Assembly: GCA_028279755.1 (NCBI GenBank)
Contig: JANQNB010000020.1
Coordinates: forward strand, 62,001 to 126,000
DNA: 64,000 nucleotides
Reading direction: 5' to 3'
Source of the DNA: Candidatus Nanoarchaeia archaeon
GTDB lineage: Archaea; Nanobdellota; Nanobdellia; Woesearchaeales; UBA525
Shown one piece after another: positions 44,782 to 55,076 of this stretch. Numbering within the stretch: the first letter of the stretch is position 1; each line of letters starts with the position of its first letter. A program made the translations under genes and the position numbers. The notes under the pieces are model-generated. The model saw only the letters and a list, made by a program, of their open reading frames with translations, searched no databases and was not told the DNA's origin.

Positions 44782-44797
44782 TTCACTAATCAGTGAA
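44782..44797. promoter_or_regulatory. inverted repeat TTCACT-aatc-AGTGAA upstream of TATA box (TTTAAATA 44813-44820)
   Basis: Perfect 6-bp arms; about 16 bp upstream of TATA for 44881. Confidence 0.6.
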
Positions 44798-44880
44798 TCA
44801 AGAAGAGAAAACTTTAAATACCGCCATCTTCAGAGTTTGTGTAATACATAATAAAAGGCTCCGGTGGGGAGGCGATCACC

Positions 44881-45516
44881 ATGGAAATGTCAAACAAATC
44901 ATTAGCGTTGATTCTTGTACTCTCAGTAGCAGTGAGCCTTTTCGGCACGTTCTACAGCATTTCACGTATGCCGACGCCAGTGGCAGCCCCTCCGACAGGC
45001 TATGCCGCGTCTGACACTGGCCAGACAAATTTCACGATCCAGTCCGATATCCAGATCGTGTTCACCACGAGTCAGATCAACTTCGGGACCGGCGCAGTGA
45101 ACAACACTGACGGCGCTCCGACGATTTGCGAGAACTGCACGCTGAACAGCGAGGGAACGCGATTGTACAACTGCTCTGGCTTCAATGTCGTGAACACCGG
45201 ATTCCGCATCGAGAACCAGGGGAATCTCAACGTCTCCCTGAACATCTCGAGCAACGAGACGGTTGCGCAGTTCGTCGGCGGCAACAGCACAGTTCGTGCC
45301 TTCCAGTGGAAGATGGAAGAGAACGAGACTGGCGCGTGCGGCGCAGGACTCGCTCCTGGGACGTACAGCACAGTCACGGTGACGAACACGACAGCCTGTA
45401 CCGACTTCAAGACTGGAGCTGCGAACACGCTGAATATGGAGATCCAGATCCGAATCCCGCAGAACGCCTCGACCGGTACGCGCGACGCGACGATCACGGC
45501 GTGGGGTTACGAATAA
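44881..45516 (+). CDS. TasA/WxL-like small surface protein, paralogue 2
   Basis: Long identical stretches with 44141 product (e.g. 'TNFTIQSDIQIVFTTSQINFGTG', 'SLNISSNETVAQFVGGNST'). Confidence 0.72.
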   Translation: MEMSNKSLALILVLSVAVSLFGTFYSISRMPTPVAAPPTGYAASDTGQTNFTIQSDIQIVFTTSQINFGTGAVNNTDGAPTICENCTLNSEGTRLYNCSGFNVVNTGFRIENQGNLNVSLNISSNETVAQFVGGNSTVRAFQWKMEENETGACGAGLAPGTYSTVTVTNTTACTDFKTGAANTLNMEIQIRIPQNASTGTRDATITAWGYE

Positions 45517-45541
45517 ACCATTTTACTCTTCGGAGTCGATC

Positions 45542-46837
45542 ATGATGAAACGTCTCCTGTGTTTCTTCTTTCTTTTCGTTCTTGTTACACCGCTCGTCCT
45601 TGCAGGAGCGGGTGTCAAAGGGCCATCGCCTGGTGAGCGTTTCTTCGATTTCCAGCCCGGCATGGAGATCAACCTGGGGTTCTCGCTCTATGGCAGCGAC
45701 CAGCTCGACCTGGTGGTGAACGGCAGGCTTACCGAGTACACGACAGTCACTGATCCTGACCCGAAAGGAGGCCCCCGGGATGTCTTGGTCAATGTGCAGC
45801 TGCCTGACGAACTCCCGCCAGGACTGCACAAGGTGTATGTGGGAGCGGTCGAATACGCCCCAGGAGGCATGATCGGCGGCCGCGCAGGCGCCTTGATGAG
45901 CATCAAAGTGAAAGTCCTGCATCCCGAGCCATACATCGTGGCCAGCCTGAACATCGAACCAGCTGGTGAAGGCAGTCTCACCGCGAGCGGCACGCTCAAT
46001 ATCGACAGCTGGAGCCAGTTGCCCATGACTGTTTCGGCAGACATCACGATGCGGAATGATCTCGGCGAGATCCTGCACTCGTTGCAAATGCCTGCGCAAT
46101 CGTTGGGATCCAACCAGAAGCTGGCCCACCCATTCGTGCTTCCAGTGCAGGACCTGCGCCGCGGCTTTTATCCGGTGCAGGCGATCGTGGAATACGGCGC
46201 TCCGAACACGACAGACGTGAACGCGTCCCTGCGTGTCGGCGCGAAGAACATCTTCCTGCGGCAATACACTGAGGAGATCACGCAAGGGATGATCAACCGT
46301 TTCGAATTCGACCTCGAGAGCGACTGGAATCAAAAGCTTGAGGACGTGTACGGCAGTGTCAGCGTCGGTAGTGCGACAAGTGACCGGACGCCGGAGACAA
46401 GCCTCGGCCCGTTTGCAAGAGAACGGCTCGTCGCCTATCTCGATGCGACAGATCTGGAACTCGGGACGCAGCAGGGTGTCATCAGGACGCATTTCGAGGA
46501 TGAATTCAAGGAATTCCCTATCGAAGTCGAGGTCATTGCTGAAGCAACAGAGGCAAGCGAGGTGACACCGGCTGAGATACAGCAGGCCAAGGGCTTGCTG
46601 GGATTCGACAGCCTCACCTTGCTCTATGCATGCCTTGTCATCCTTGTCATCGTCAACCTCTTCCTCCTGCTCAAGCAGAAGCACAAGCCGAAGGAAGAGA
46701 AGCACGACAAGCCGCACGACAAACCGCAGCCAGCGGCCGCGAAAGAAAAACCTGCACAGCACGACGCGAAAAAGCATGACGAGCAGTCCGCAGACAGCAA
46801 AGAATACGGGGAATGGGACAAGCCACAGGGGCCATGA
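45542..46837 (+). CDS. membrane-anchored Ig-like protein with Lys/His/Asp-rich cytoplasmic tail
   Basis: Signal peptide; beta body; TM 'LTLLYACLVILVIVNLFLLL' then KQKHKPKEEKHDKPHDKPQ... tail. Confidence 0.82.
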   Translation: MMKRLLCFFFLFVLVTPLVLAGAGVKGPSPGERFFDFQPGMEINLGFSLYGSDQLDLVVNGRLTEYTTVTDPDPKGGPRDVLVNVQLPDELPPGLHKVYVGAVEYAPGGMIGGRAGALMSIKVKVLHPEPYIVASLNIEPAGEGSLTASGTLNIDSWSQLPMTVSADITMRNDLGEILHSLQMPAQSLGSNQKLAHPFVLPVQDLRRGFYPVQAIVEYGAPNTTDVNASLRVGAKNIFLRQYTEEITQGMINRFEFDLESDWNQKLEDVYGSVSVGSATSDRTPETSLGPFARERLVAYLDATDLELGTQQGVIRTHFEDEFKEFPIEVEVIAEATEASEVTPAEIQQAKGLLGFDSLTLLYACLVILVIVNLFLLLKQKHKPKEEKHDKPHDKPQPAAAKEKPAQHDAKKHDEQSADSKEYGEWDKPQGP

Positions 46838-46838
46838 A

Positions 46839-47249
46839 ATGCGCATCAGCAGATTGTTAGTGATCATCTTCTCAGTACTTATCGTCGGAATCACTGCGAC
46901 CATGACCTATTACTACGGCTTCTACCTGCTCGAGTATCACGAGATCCCGGTGGATTTCAATGTCAAGCAGGGATTGGTGGGAATCAACACTGACAGCGAC
47001 GCCCTCCACATGGGTGGCATCGGGCCTGGCGGCTATTCCCGCAGGAGGATGACGATCGAACCAGCGCAGGATGCCCGGCTCGTGATCCGTGTTACAGGGG
47101 GTGCGGCGCCCTATGTCGCGCCTGAAACGAACAATCTTGCAGTCAGGGCAGGCGAGCCCCTGGAGCTCATGTTCGTGGCCGCAATCCCTGTGAACACCAC
47201 TGAAGGCAACTACACCGGCACAGCTAAATTCTACTTTTTCCGCTCGTGA
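46839..47249 (+). CDS. small N-terminally anchored secreted beta protein, 136 aa
   Basis: Start trimmed to 46839 (MRISRLLVIIFSVLIVGITATMTYYYG...); ends '...NYTGTAKFYFFRS'. Confidence 0.75.
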   Translation: MRISRLLVIIFSVLIVGITATMTYYYGFYLLEYHEIPVDFNVKQGLVGINTDSDALHMGGIGPGGYSRRRMTIEPAQDARLVIRVTGGAAPYVAPETNNLAVRAGEPLELMFVAAIPVNTTEGNYTGTAKFYFFRS

Positions 47250-47257
47250 CGACAAGC

Positions 47258-47265
47258 TTTAAATA
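47258..47265 (+). promoter_or_regulatory. TATA box for 47295 gene
   Basis: tttaaata, about 30 bp upstream of GTG start. Confidence 0.6.
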
Positions 47266-47294
47266 GGCTGGCTCTGCATTCTCAAGTAGTAGCG

Positions 47295-49223
47295 GTGGTC
47301 GTCGTGCGGTGGCTCACAATCCTCGTATTCACACTCCTGATTCTCAACACCTTATCCGCAGTCTTCGTCATCTACAAGACTGAACAACGGGTTGCACTCC
47401 CGACAGCGCAAGCCACGCAGGCAGAAGTGAATTTCTGCATCAACTACCCGCCGACCCTTGACGTGCCGTGCAACAGCACGATGGACCAGGACGTCATCTA
47501 TACGTGCCAGCTGAACGCCAGCGATCCTGAGAACAGCACTGTGCTGTACTTCCAGATACCCCAGCCGCCGGACAACGAATCAGTCTTCAACATCTCCGCA
47601 ACTGGACTGATCAATTTCACGCCGACAAATAACGACACTGGAAATCACAGCACCCTGATCGGCGTTGATGACAACAGCAGCTGCGACAACGCCCTCGTGT
47701 TCGAGCTCTTCAATTTCTCGATCTCAAACATCAATGACCCGCCCTACCTGATACAGAACATCCCTGACCAGACGTTCGAGTCCGGGACCACGCTCTACGC
47801 CTTCTCGCTCTACGATTATTTCGCTGATCCCGACAACGACCCGCTCAACTGGACGATCGAAGCAGGGGCTGCGGAAGTCGCGATCACCGCAAGCCTCGAC
47901 GGCGACACGGTCGTGTTCAGCTCTGACGGCTGTGGCGACGCCTGGTTCCGCTTCACTGCGACAGATCCTGGGAACCTGTCGGCGCAGAGCAATCTCGTCA
48001 AGGTCACCTCGTCATGCGTCGATCCTGGCGGTGGCGATGACACGAGCGGCGGCGGTGGCGCTGCAGGCGGCGGTGGCGGCGCAGGCCCGTATTGTGAGGA
48101 AGAGCTGGTCTGTCTGCCCTGGAGCGACTGCTATCCGAACGGGCTCCAGGTCCAGGTATGCAGGGACAAGAACGGCTGCACTGACGTGGAGATCAAGTTC
48201 TACCGGAATTGCTCGTATGTCGGCAATGCCACGATGTGCGAGGAGAATTGGCTCTGCGGCGAGTGGGGCTCGTGCTCGATCGAGGGTGTGCAGAATCGCA
48301 CCTGCTTTGACCTGAACGAATGCGGCACCCACCGGTACCGGCCGGCTTTGGAGCAGGAATGCGTGTATGTCGCTACCTGTTTCGACGGGGTCCAGAATGG
48401 CGAGGAGACTGGCATCGACTGCGGCGGTCCGTGCGAAGCGTGCAAGACCATCCAGCAACCAGAGTTCCTGCCGGAAGTGAAGGGCTTCAACCCCTGGCTC
48501 GCGCTCTTGCTCCTCATCATTCTGAGCGTGCTCATCGCGCTCTTTGTCCTGTACCGTGAACGCATCTATGAAGGGCTTGCCGAGCTTGGCTGGATGATGG
48601 CGCACAAGCATGACAAGGAGGTCCTGCTCACGCCGGCAGAGAAGCAAGCGCTCTTCAAGCGCTTGGCCACGATCGACGAAGCGCTCCCCCGGACGCCAGT
48701 GCTCAAGACGTACGAGCTCCTGAGCGAAACTGTCAGGACCTTCTACTCCTATGTCGCTGACATCCCCTTCGAGTTCACAGAAGAGGAGTTCCGGCTTGCG
48801 CTGTCGAAAATGAAGATATGCGACGAGTTCGAGAAATTGCTGCCTGCCTTCATGATACGGCTCTCGCTCCTCGAATCAGGCAAGATCCCGGGCGAGAGGC
48901 TCAACACCCTGCTCTATGACACGATCATCGAGGAATTCCGGCTGCTCATCTGCATGACGAGCGTGTATGAGCTCAGCGAGATCGAACGCGAGCTGCCAGA
49001 ACGGCAGATCACGCAACAGCTCTCGTTCAGCGATGAAATCAGGCTGCGCCTGCTCAACGCGTACGAAGCCCTGCAGTTCCTCAAGCTTGATGAGGCGCAG
49101 AACGAGTACCGCAGTATCCTGCGGGCGTACGACAGCATGGCCCTGGGCAAGCGCGAAGTGCTCTACAGCGACATCCAGCGCCTCTATCTCGAGATCAAAT
49201 ACGTGGCTGAGACGAGCGAGTAA
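47295..49223 (+). CDS. TM protein with extracellular cadherin-like + TSP1-like region and a helical cytoplasmic domain
   Basis: 'CEEELVCLPWSDCYPNGLQVQVC', 'CEENWLCGEWGSCSIEGVQNRTC', 'CFDGVQNGEETGIDCGGPCEAC', TM 'NPWLALLLLIILSVLIALFVLY', helical C-terminus. Confidence 0.82.
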   Translation: MVVVRWLTILVFTLLILNTLSAVFVIYKTEQRVALPTAQATQAEVNFCINYPPTLDVPCNSTMDQDVIYTCQLNASDPENSTVLYFQIPQPPDNESVFNISATGLINFTPTNNDTGNHSTLIGVDDNSSCDNALVFELFNFSISNINDPPYLIQNIPDQTFESGTTLYAFSLYDYFADPDNDPLNWTIEAGAAEVAITASLDGDTVVFSSDGCGDAWFRFTATDPGNLSAQSNLVKVTSSCVDPGGGDDTSGGGGAAGGGGGAGPYCEEELVCLPWSDCYPNGLQVQVCRDKNGCTDVEIKFYRNCSYVGNATMCEENWLCGEWGSCSIEGVQNRTCFDLNECGTHRYRPALEQECVYVATCFDGVQNGEETGIDCGGPCEACKTIQQPEFLPEVKGFNPWLALLLLIILSVLIALFVLYRERIYEGLAELGWMMAHKHDKEVLLTPAEKQALFKRLATIDEALPRTPVLKTYELLSETVRTFYSYVADIPFEFTEEEFRLALSKMKICDEFEKLLPAFMIRLSLLESGKIPGERLNTLLYDTIIEEFRLLICMTSVYELSEIERELPERQITQQLSFSDEIRLRLLNAYEALQFLKLDEAQNEYRSILRAYDSMALGKREVLYSDIQRLYLEIKYVAETSE

Positions 49224-49293
49224 CTCACAGTACAGGCCTTCTCCTCTTGTTTTTCCACACGTTCAGCCCTTCTTTTCGGCATAAATAACAAGC

Positions 49294-49301
49294 TTTATAA
49301 A
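49294..49301 (+). promoter_or_regulatory. TATA box for the RHH-led surface operon
   Basis: tttataaa. Confidence 0.6.
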
Positions 49302-49304
49302 TTA

Positions 49305-49336
49305 CTAACTTAACTTAGTTAGCCAACTTAGCTAAG
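49305..49336. promoter_or_regulatory. putative operator: CTAAC-N8-GTTAG (49305-49322) and CTTAGCTAAG (49327-49336), AACTTA x3
   Basis: ctaacttaacttagttagccaacttagctaag directly downstream of the TATA box. Confidence 0.65.
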
Positions 49337-49348
49337 TCGCAGCGACAC

Positions 49349-49364
49349 GGCCTCTCACGAGGCC
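49349..49364 (+). promoter_or_regulatory. leader hairpin GGCCTC-TCAC-GAGGCC
   Basis: Perfect 6-bp stem, 4-nt loop, ends 12 nt before ATG 49377. Confidence 0.6.
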
Positions 49365-49376
49365 ATAGTAGCCACC

Positions 49377-49517
49377 ATGGTCAACGTCAACATCGAAATA
49401 CCCGACGAGCTGCACAGGCAGCTCAAGCTCGCTTCTGTCCTGAATGACAAGACCCTGAAGGCCTACGTGATCGAGACGCTCGATGAGGAGCTGCCAGCCA
49501 CGATCGGAGGGAAATGA
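49377..49517 (+). CDS. ribbon-helix-helix (Arc/CopG-like) protein 1, 46 aa (not in ORF track)
   Basis: MVNVNIEIPDELHRQLKLASVLNDKTLKAYVIETLDEELPATIGGK*. Confidence 0.85.
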   Translation: MVNVNIEIPDELHRQLKLASVLNDKTLKAYVIETLDEELPATIGGK

Positions 49518-49518
49518 C

Positions 49519-49662
49519 GTGGTTAATATCAACATCGAGATCCCGGACGAGCTCCATCGCAGGGCGAAGATCACTGCCACGCTCGAAGGGATCACGCTCA
49601 AGGAACTCTTGATCAAGCGTCTTGAGAAACGCGCGAGAAAAGACGCAGGAGGGCTCCAATGA
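49519..49662 (+). CDS. ribbon-helix-helix (Arc/CopG-like) protein 2, 47 aa, GTG start (not in ORF track)
   Basis: [51 protein letters not shown] overlap with 49659. Confidence 0.85.
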   Translation: MVNINIEIPDELHRRAKITATLEGITLKELLIKRLEKRARKDAGGLQ

Positions 49663-52600
49663 GATACGCCCGCGTGTTCACCATCGCGCTCCTGCTCCTC
49701 CTGCTTGCAGCCCTCACGACTAGTGTCAGTTTCACCTCGAGCCCGGTCATCAACAACGGCCAGACGACATACACTGATGACGATCTGGTGTGCGAGTGGA
49801 CCGCTTCCGGCGACACAGTCAACCTCACGGTGCGCTGGTACAAGGATGCAGTGCTCAACCAGACCTTCAACTTCAGCGGGAGCCTGCCGACAAACCACAC
49901 GATGCCTGCTGCCAACACGACACGGGATGAACTATGGGTATGCAATGTCACGCTGATCAACGCTACCGCCAATGTGAGCGCTGACGACAACATCACGATC
50001 GAGAATTCAGGGCCATTGACGCCGGTCATCTACAACGCGAGCGGACAGGACATCGGGATCGCCATGAACATCACAGAAGACGTTGCTTTTACGCTTGACA
50101 TGAACAGCAGCGACGCAGACCTTGACACCCTCACCTATTATTTCATCGACGGCAAGTTCTGCAGTGTGACAAACTCTGCGACAGGCGCGGTGAGCTGCAC
50201 CGCAACGCACGAATACGTGCGCGAAAGCCCCACAAACCAGACAGAGAACGTGACACAAGTGGATATCGAGTTCTGGGTGCGTGACACACCGCCGAACACC
50301 AAGTCGAGCGAGCGCACGATCACGTTCAACATCACGCCGGTGAACGACGCGCCGCAGGTCACGATCGCAGACCAGAGCACTGCTGTGAACGTGACCCTGA
50401 ACATTACCGTTGTCGCAACAGATGAGGAGGAGAACTGGCCGATCAATGCGAGCCTGATCGTCGCGCTCACCAGCGCTGCAGTCAGCGATGATGTCATCGT
50501 CACTGTCGAAGGCAATGACACGATCCGCATCGTCTACGGGCCGAGTCCTGTCGAGTACAGCGACGTCGGCAATCACACGGTCACGATCAACGTCACTGAC
50601 GCGCTTGGCGAGAATCTCACTGTCAACTTCACCCTGGAGATCACGAGCATCAACCGGGCGCCGTATTTCACCAACATCAGCCCGAGCAATTACAGCAGCC
50701 CGATCAATAGGACCTACGTGCTCTGGCAGGGTGAGAACCTCATCATCAACATGACGGCGAACGACCCGGACACGAACCAGACGACAGAGACATTGACGTT
50801 CAGCGACAATACGAGCATCTTCGTGACAGTCACCACCAATAGCACAGCCACGAACACGAGCGACGCGAAAGGATACATCAACTACACCGCGCTCAACGCT
50901 GACGTCGGCAACCACACAATCTCGATCATCGTCACTGACGGTGGGGGATTGAGCAATTCGACAGAAGTCAACTTCACGATCAAGAACCTCAACGACCCGC
51001 CGATCATCTACAACCAGAGCTATGATGCGCAGAACACCGGCGGCAATGTGAACATCACCAACCTGACAGCCTATCTCGACGCGCCGTTCCGCTACCAGGT
51101 GAACTATTCAGATCCTGACGAGGACATCGGCTATGACAACCTGACCTGGGCTGACAACACGAGCACGATCAACATCACGCAGGCCGGCTTCATCGGTTTC
51201 ACGCCGACAGGACTGCCGCGCAACGAGACGATCAATATCAGCGTGGTGGACATCAACGGCAGCCGGGACTATGTCACCGTGAATCTCGAGATCAGGAACA
51301 ATACTGCGCCGTATTTCAACGACACCTTCCCGCAGCTCAATTGCAGCGAGGGACAGCAATGCTTCTTCAATGTGAGCTATTATGCCAAGGACGACGACTT
51401 CGGCGACAACGTCACCTTGTACACGGCGATCTTTGTCGGGGCCAATTTGAGCAGCTTCTCCCTGAACAGCAATACCGGGATCATCGACTTCACCCCGCTC
51501 CAGTCAGAGATCGGCAATTACACCATCACGATCGTCATCGAGGATTCGAGAGCTGCGAACGCGAGCCAGACCCTGAACCTGAGCGTGAACAACACAGAGG
51601 ACTACCCGGTCTGGCTCCAGTACGACTTCAGTGCGAGCACGATCGTCGAGGACAAGGAGTTCAACTTCGTGCTCATGGCGCGCGATCGGGACATTAACTA
51701 TTCCGCGACAGAGAACCTCACGTTCACGAGCAATCTCACCTGGGTGACGATCACCTACCAGCAGACGATCAACGACACGGTCTACGCCCTGCTGGCCATG
51801 ACGCCGAACAGCAGCCAGGTCGGCAGCCACAACATCGAGCTCAACGTGACAGACAGCACCGGCAGGGTCAACTCGACAAGCCTCACGTTCACGGTGCTGG
51901 CAGACACTGATCCGCCGAATGTCACCGACATCCAGCCATACGGCAACACCTCAGAAGACAATCTCACCCAGGGCTGGCTCGACGTGACGAGCTTCCCGGT
52001 CAACGAGGAAGACGTGGCCTTGTTCGAGAACACGACAAGCGTCCGCTTCGAAGTGAATGTCACCGACGATTTCACCGGCGCGGCCCAGCTCGGCTACACC
52101 TGGTATTACGATGGCGTGTGGAACGCCAGCGGCACTGGCGACGCATCCAGGTTCCAGATCTACGACTTCGGCTTCTTCAGCAACGGCACCCACAACATCA
52201 CGGTCAGGGTGAACGACACCACGCTGGAGAACACGACCTGGACCTGGAACCTCAACGTGATCAACGTGAACCGGCCGCCGATCCTGGCAGGCAACCTCGA
52301 GAACGAGCTGAACATCAGCGCGACAAGCACGTATGCGAATTACTTCCTCAACACGAGCGGCACTGGCGGGTTCTACGATCCTGACGACGATCTGAACAGC
52401 GACGGGCAGATCAATGGCAACGAGACCCAAGACCTGACGTATTCCTCGACAGCCTGCACCATCGCGACCATCGCCTACAGTGATGAGGATCTGCGATTGA
52501 CCCCGCTCAGCGTGGGATCGTGCACTGTCACGTTCAACGCGACTGACGCGTTCGGTCTGACTGTCGGGAGCAACCTTGTCACGATCAATGTGCAGGAAGT

Positions 52601-53372
52601 GCCGGAAGGCGCGTCAAGCACGTCCTCGAGCAGCAGCGGAGGCTCGGCAAGCACCAGCACCAGTTTCATCCCGCTCGAGACAGAGGTGGAGACGCCGAAA
52701 CCCCTCACTATCGTCGCGCCGCAGCTCGTGACCATCTACAAGAACCGCACGGTCATCGTCCCGATCGAGCTCAGCAACAACTGGACCGAGCCCTTGGAGA
52801 TGATCGAGCTGGGAGCGCAGACCAACGCGACCGGCGTCACGCTCCGCTACGACACTGATTATATCGAAGAGCTCGACGTCAACGAGACACAACGCGTGAA
52901 CCTCATCGTGAATGGCTATCGTCTGGGATCGAACTTCGAGGTGACAGTGACTGCGAATGTCACTGAGCCCTTGTTCCATGATTCCGCCTTGATCCTGTTC
53001 AACAGCATCGAATCAGCGCAGGACGGTGAGGATGTGGAAGTCAAGGTGACCTTTGCGCAAGACCTGCTCAGCCAGCACGACGAGTGCCAGGAACTGAACG
53101 AGCTCCTCGACGAAGCGAATGTCAGGCTCGAGCAGGGGAACATCGACGACGCCCACCAATTGGTGGACATGGTGATCAACGGGTGCAAGTATCTCATCAG
53201 CCGGACGCAAGAGGACGGGCAGAAGCCTGCGATGCTCCGGACGCCATGGATCAATCTCCCGGAAGGGAATATCAGGATCATCTCGTTCACAGCGCTGGGC
53301 GCGGCGATCATCGTCGGACTGCTCGTCATGCTCTATTACCATCATAAGACCAAGGAGGAATATGATTTTTAG
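49659..53372 (+). CDS. large surface protein with cadherin/Ig-like repeats and C-terminal TM
   Basis: Signal peptide [22 protein letters not shown]; many 'VND.P' and N-glycosylation sites; C-terminal TM '[26 protein letters not shown]'. Confidence 0.88.
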   Translation: MRYARVFTIALLLLLLAALTTSVSFTSSPVINNGQTTYTDDDLVCEWTASGDTVNLTVRWYKDAVLNQTFNFSGSLPTNHTMPAANTTRDELWVCNVTLINATANVSADDNITIENSGPLTPVIYNASGQDIGIAMNITEDVAFTLDMNSSDADLDTLTYYFIDGKFCSVTNSATGAVSCTATHEYVRESPTNQTENVTQVDIEFWVRDTPPNTKSSERTITFNITPVNDAPQVTIADQSTAVNVTLNITVVATDEEENWPINASLIVALTSAAVSDDVIVTVEGNDTIRIVYGPSPVEYSDVGNHTVTINVTDALGENLTVNFTLEITSINRAPYFTNISPSNYSSPINRTYVLWQGENLIINMTANDPDTNQTTETLTFSDNTSIFVTVTTNSTATNTSDAKGYINYTALNADVGNHTISIIVTDGGGLSNSTEVNFTIKNLNDPPIIYNQSYDAQNTGGNVNITNLTAYLDAPFRYQVNYSDPDEDIGYDNLTWADNTSTINITQAGFIGFTPTGLPRNETINISVVDINGSRDYVTVNLEIRNNTAPYFNDTFPQLNCSEGQQCFFNVSYYAKDDDFGDNVTLYTAIFVGANLSSFSLNSNTGIIDFTPLQSEIGNYTITIVIEDSRAANASQTLNLSVNNTEDYPVWLQYDFSASTIVEDKEFNFVLMARDRDINYSATENLTFTSNLTWVTITYQQTINDTVYALLAMTPNSSQVGSHNIELNVTDSTGRVNSTSLTFTVLADTDPPNVTDIQPYGNTSEDNLTQGWLDVTSFPVNEEDVALFENTTSVRFEVNVTDDFTGAAQLGYTWYYDGVWNASGTGDASRFQIYDFGFFSNGTHNITVRVNDTTLENTTWTWNLNVINVNRPPILAGNLENELNISATSTYANYFLNTSGTGGFYDPDDDLNSDGQINGNETQDLTYSSTACTIATIAYSDEDLRLTPLSVGSCTVTFNATDAFGLTVGSNLVTINVQEVPEGASSTSSSSSGGSASTSTSFIPLETEVETPKPLTIVAPQLVTIYKNRTVIVPIELSNNWTEPLEMIELGAQTNATGVTLRYDTDYIEELDVNETQRVNLIVNGYRLGSNFEVTVTANVTEPLFHDSALILFNSIESAQDGEDVEVKVTFAQDLLSQHDECQELNELLDEANVRLEQGNIDDAHQLVDMVINGCKYLISRTQEDGQKPAMLRTPWINLPEGNIRIISFTALGAAIIVGLLVMLYYHHKTKEEYDF

Positions 53373-53385
53373 GAGGCGATTGACA

Positions 53386-55059
53386 ATGAAGATCAATGAG
53401 ATGCGGAATGTGCGAACGAATGTTTTGATGATAGCGATGCTGACAGTGCTGCTGACAGTGAGTCTCGGCTTTGTGCTTGCTGATCCGCCGGATCCGCCGC
53501 CATTACCGCCTGGCCCGCCAGCGATGGGGGGCGAGCTCGTGCTGCTCATGCCGGAAGACGGCGAGTACTTCAAGACGACGACGATCAAGTTCTCGTTCCG
53601 GCTCGGCCGTGACGGCCTGACAGAATGCGATCTCATGCTGGACAATAGCTCTATTCAGGAATTCACCGGGACGCCGACGCTGGACCCGTTCAAGCAGTAC
53701 AACTACACCAAGTCTGGCGTCAGCAGTGGGGAGCATGACTGGTACCTCTCGTGCGAGGAGAGCGACGGCAACCAGCTGGCGAGCGAGACGCGCGATTTCA
53801 CTGTCGATACCGCTGATCCGGAATTCACCATCCCGGCGAGCGTTGCGCAGGGCGATTTCGCCGAGGTGAATGGCAGCCATTATTGGCCTGGCACTGTCCG
53901 GATCAACCTGTCGAACTCCAGCGGGGTGCTCGACCAGTGGACTGATGATGTCGAGGATGATGGCACGTTCGGCAGGAAGATCTTCATCGACTACGACTAC
54001 CCGGCTGGCAGCTATACAGTGACGACCTCGCAGGATGGCGAGCCTGACGCCACAGTGAGCAAGACGCTCTCAGTGACTGCGCGCACCGCGAGCTTGGGGA
54101 CAGACCAGGATGTCTATTTCCGGGGACAGACAGTCGCGATCACCGGCTCGGGTTTCAGCGGGAGCGCCAATGTTCGTGTGAGCATCACGAAGCCAGATGC
54201 GACCATCTACCAGATGCCGAATGTGCGCGCGACAGTCGATGGCGACATCTCGACCACGTATTCCCTGACAGGGACCCACGCTCTGGGAACATATACAGTC
54301 AAGGCAGAGGACTCTGAATACGTGTCCTTGTCCGCGACCACGAGCTTCACGGTCGAGGAAGAGAGTGGGAACAATGATTTCGATGGTGACGGTGTCGACA
54401 ACAGCGTGGACAACTGCCCGTACAAGGCGAATCCCTTGCAGACAGACGTCGATGGTGATGGTAAGGGTGACGTGTGCGACAATTGCCCGACTGTCGCGAA
54501 TCCCGGCCAGGCAGACGCTGATGCTGACGGTGATGGTGATGCCTGCGATCAGGGAGCGCCGCCGCCGACAAGCGCTGATTTCGACAGCGACGGCGTTGTT
54601 GACGACCTGGACAATTGCAAAGCAGCGGCGAATCCCTTGCAGCAAGACGTCGACATGGACGGCATCGGCGACGCATGCGACCCCACGAATGATCTGGATG
54701 ATCGGACAACACCAAACGAGCAGGATCCGAAGGACGTGGAACGCAAGGGCTTTCCCATTTGGTGGATCCTCTTGATCGTGGTCTTCGTGATACTGCTTGG
54801 CACACTGGGCTATCTTGCGTATGAGGGCAAGCTCGACATGCACGATCTGGCAGGAAGCCTGAAGGCGCTCTTCCATCCGGAAGCCAAGAGCACTGGCTCG
54901 GGATTGTCTGACCCTGGCCAGGTGGAGGAGCTCAAGGCCTTCATTTTCGGCCAGCGGAGCAAAGGCTACGACGATCTGACGATCAGGAACGCGCTGATCC
55001 AGCGTGGCTGGGCAGAGAATGACGTCGATGGCGTCTTCCAGCAGATCTATCAGGAGTAG
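53386..55059 (+). CDS. TM surface protein with thrombospondin type-3 calcium-binding repeats and small cytoplasmic C-terminal domain
   Basis: '[60 protein letters not shown]', TM '[25 protein letters not shown]', C-terminal '[33 protein letters not shown]'. Confidence 0.88.
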   Translation: MKINEMRNVRTNVLMIAMLTVLLTVSLGFVLADPPDPPPLPPGPPAMGGELVLLMPEDGEYFKTTTIKFSFRLGRDGLTECDLMLDNSSIQEFTGTPTLDPFKQYNYTKSGVSSGEHDWYLSCEESDGNQLASETRDFTVDTADPEFTIPASVAQGDFAEVNGSHYWPGTVRINLSNSSGVLDQWTDDVEDDGTFGRKIFIDYDYPAGSYTVTTSQDGEPDATVSKTLSVTARTASLGTDQDVYFRGQTVAITGSGFSGSANVRVSITKPDATIYQMPNVRATVDGDISTTYSLTGTHALGTYTVKAEDSEYVSLSATTSFTVEEESGNNDFDGDGVDNSVDNCPYKANPLQTDVDGDGKGDVCDNCPTVANPGQADADADGDGDACDQGAPPPTSADFDSDGVVDDLDNCKAAANPLQQDVDMDGIGDACDPTNDLDDRTTPNEQDPKDVERKGFPIWWILLIVVFVILLGTLGYLAYEGKLDMHDLAGSLKALFHPEAKSTGSGLSDPGQVEELKAFIFGQRSKGYDDLTIRNALIQRGWAENDVDGVFQQIYQE

Positions 55060-55076
55060 TCCAAACAGTTTTTCTC

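Noticed and set aside
45494-46903. 469-aa antisense ORF
   Set aside because: Opposite 45542-46837, which has a signal peptide, TM and clean junctions; antisense product has no recognisable features.
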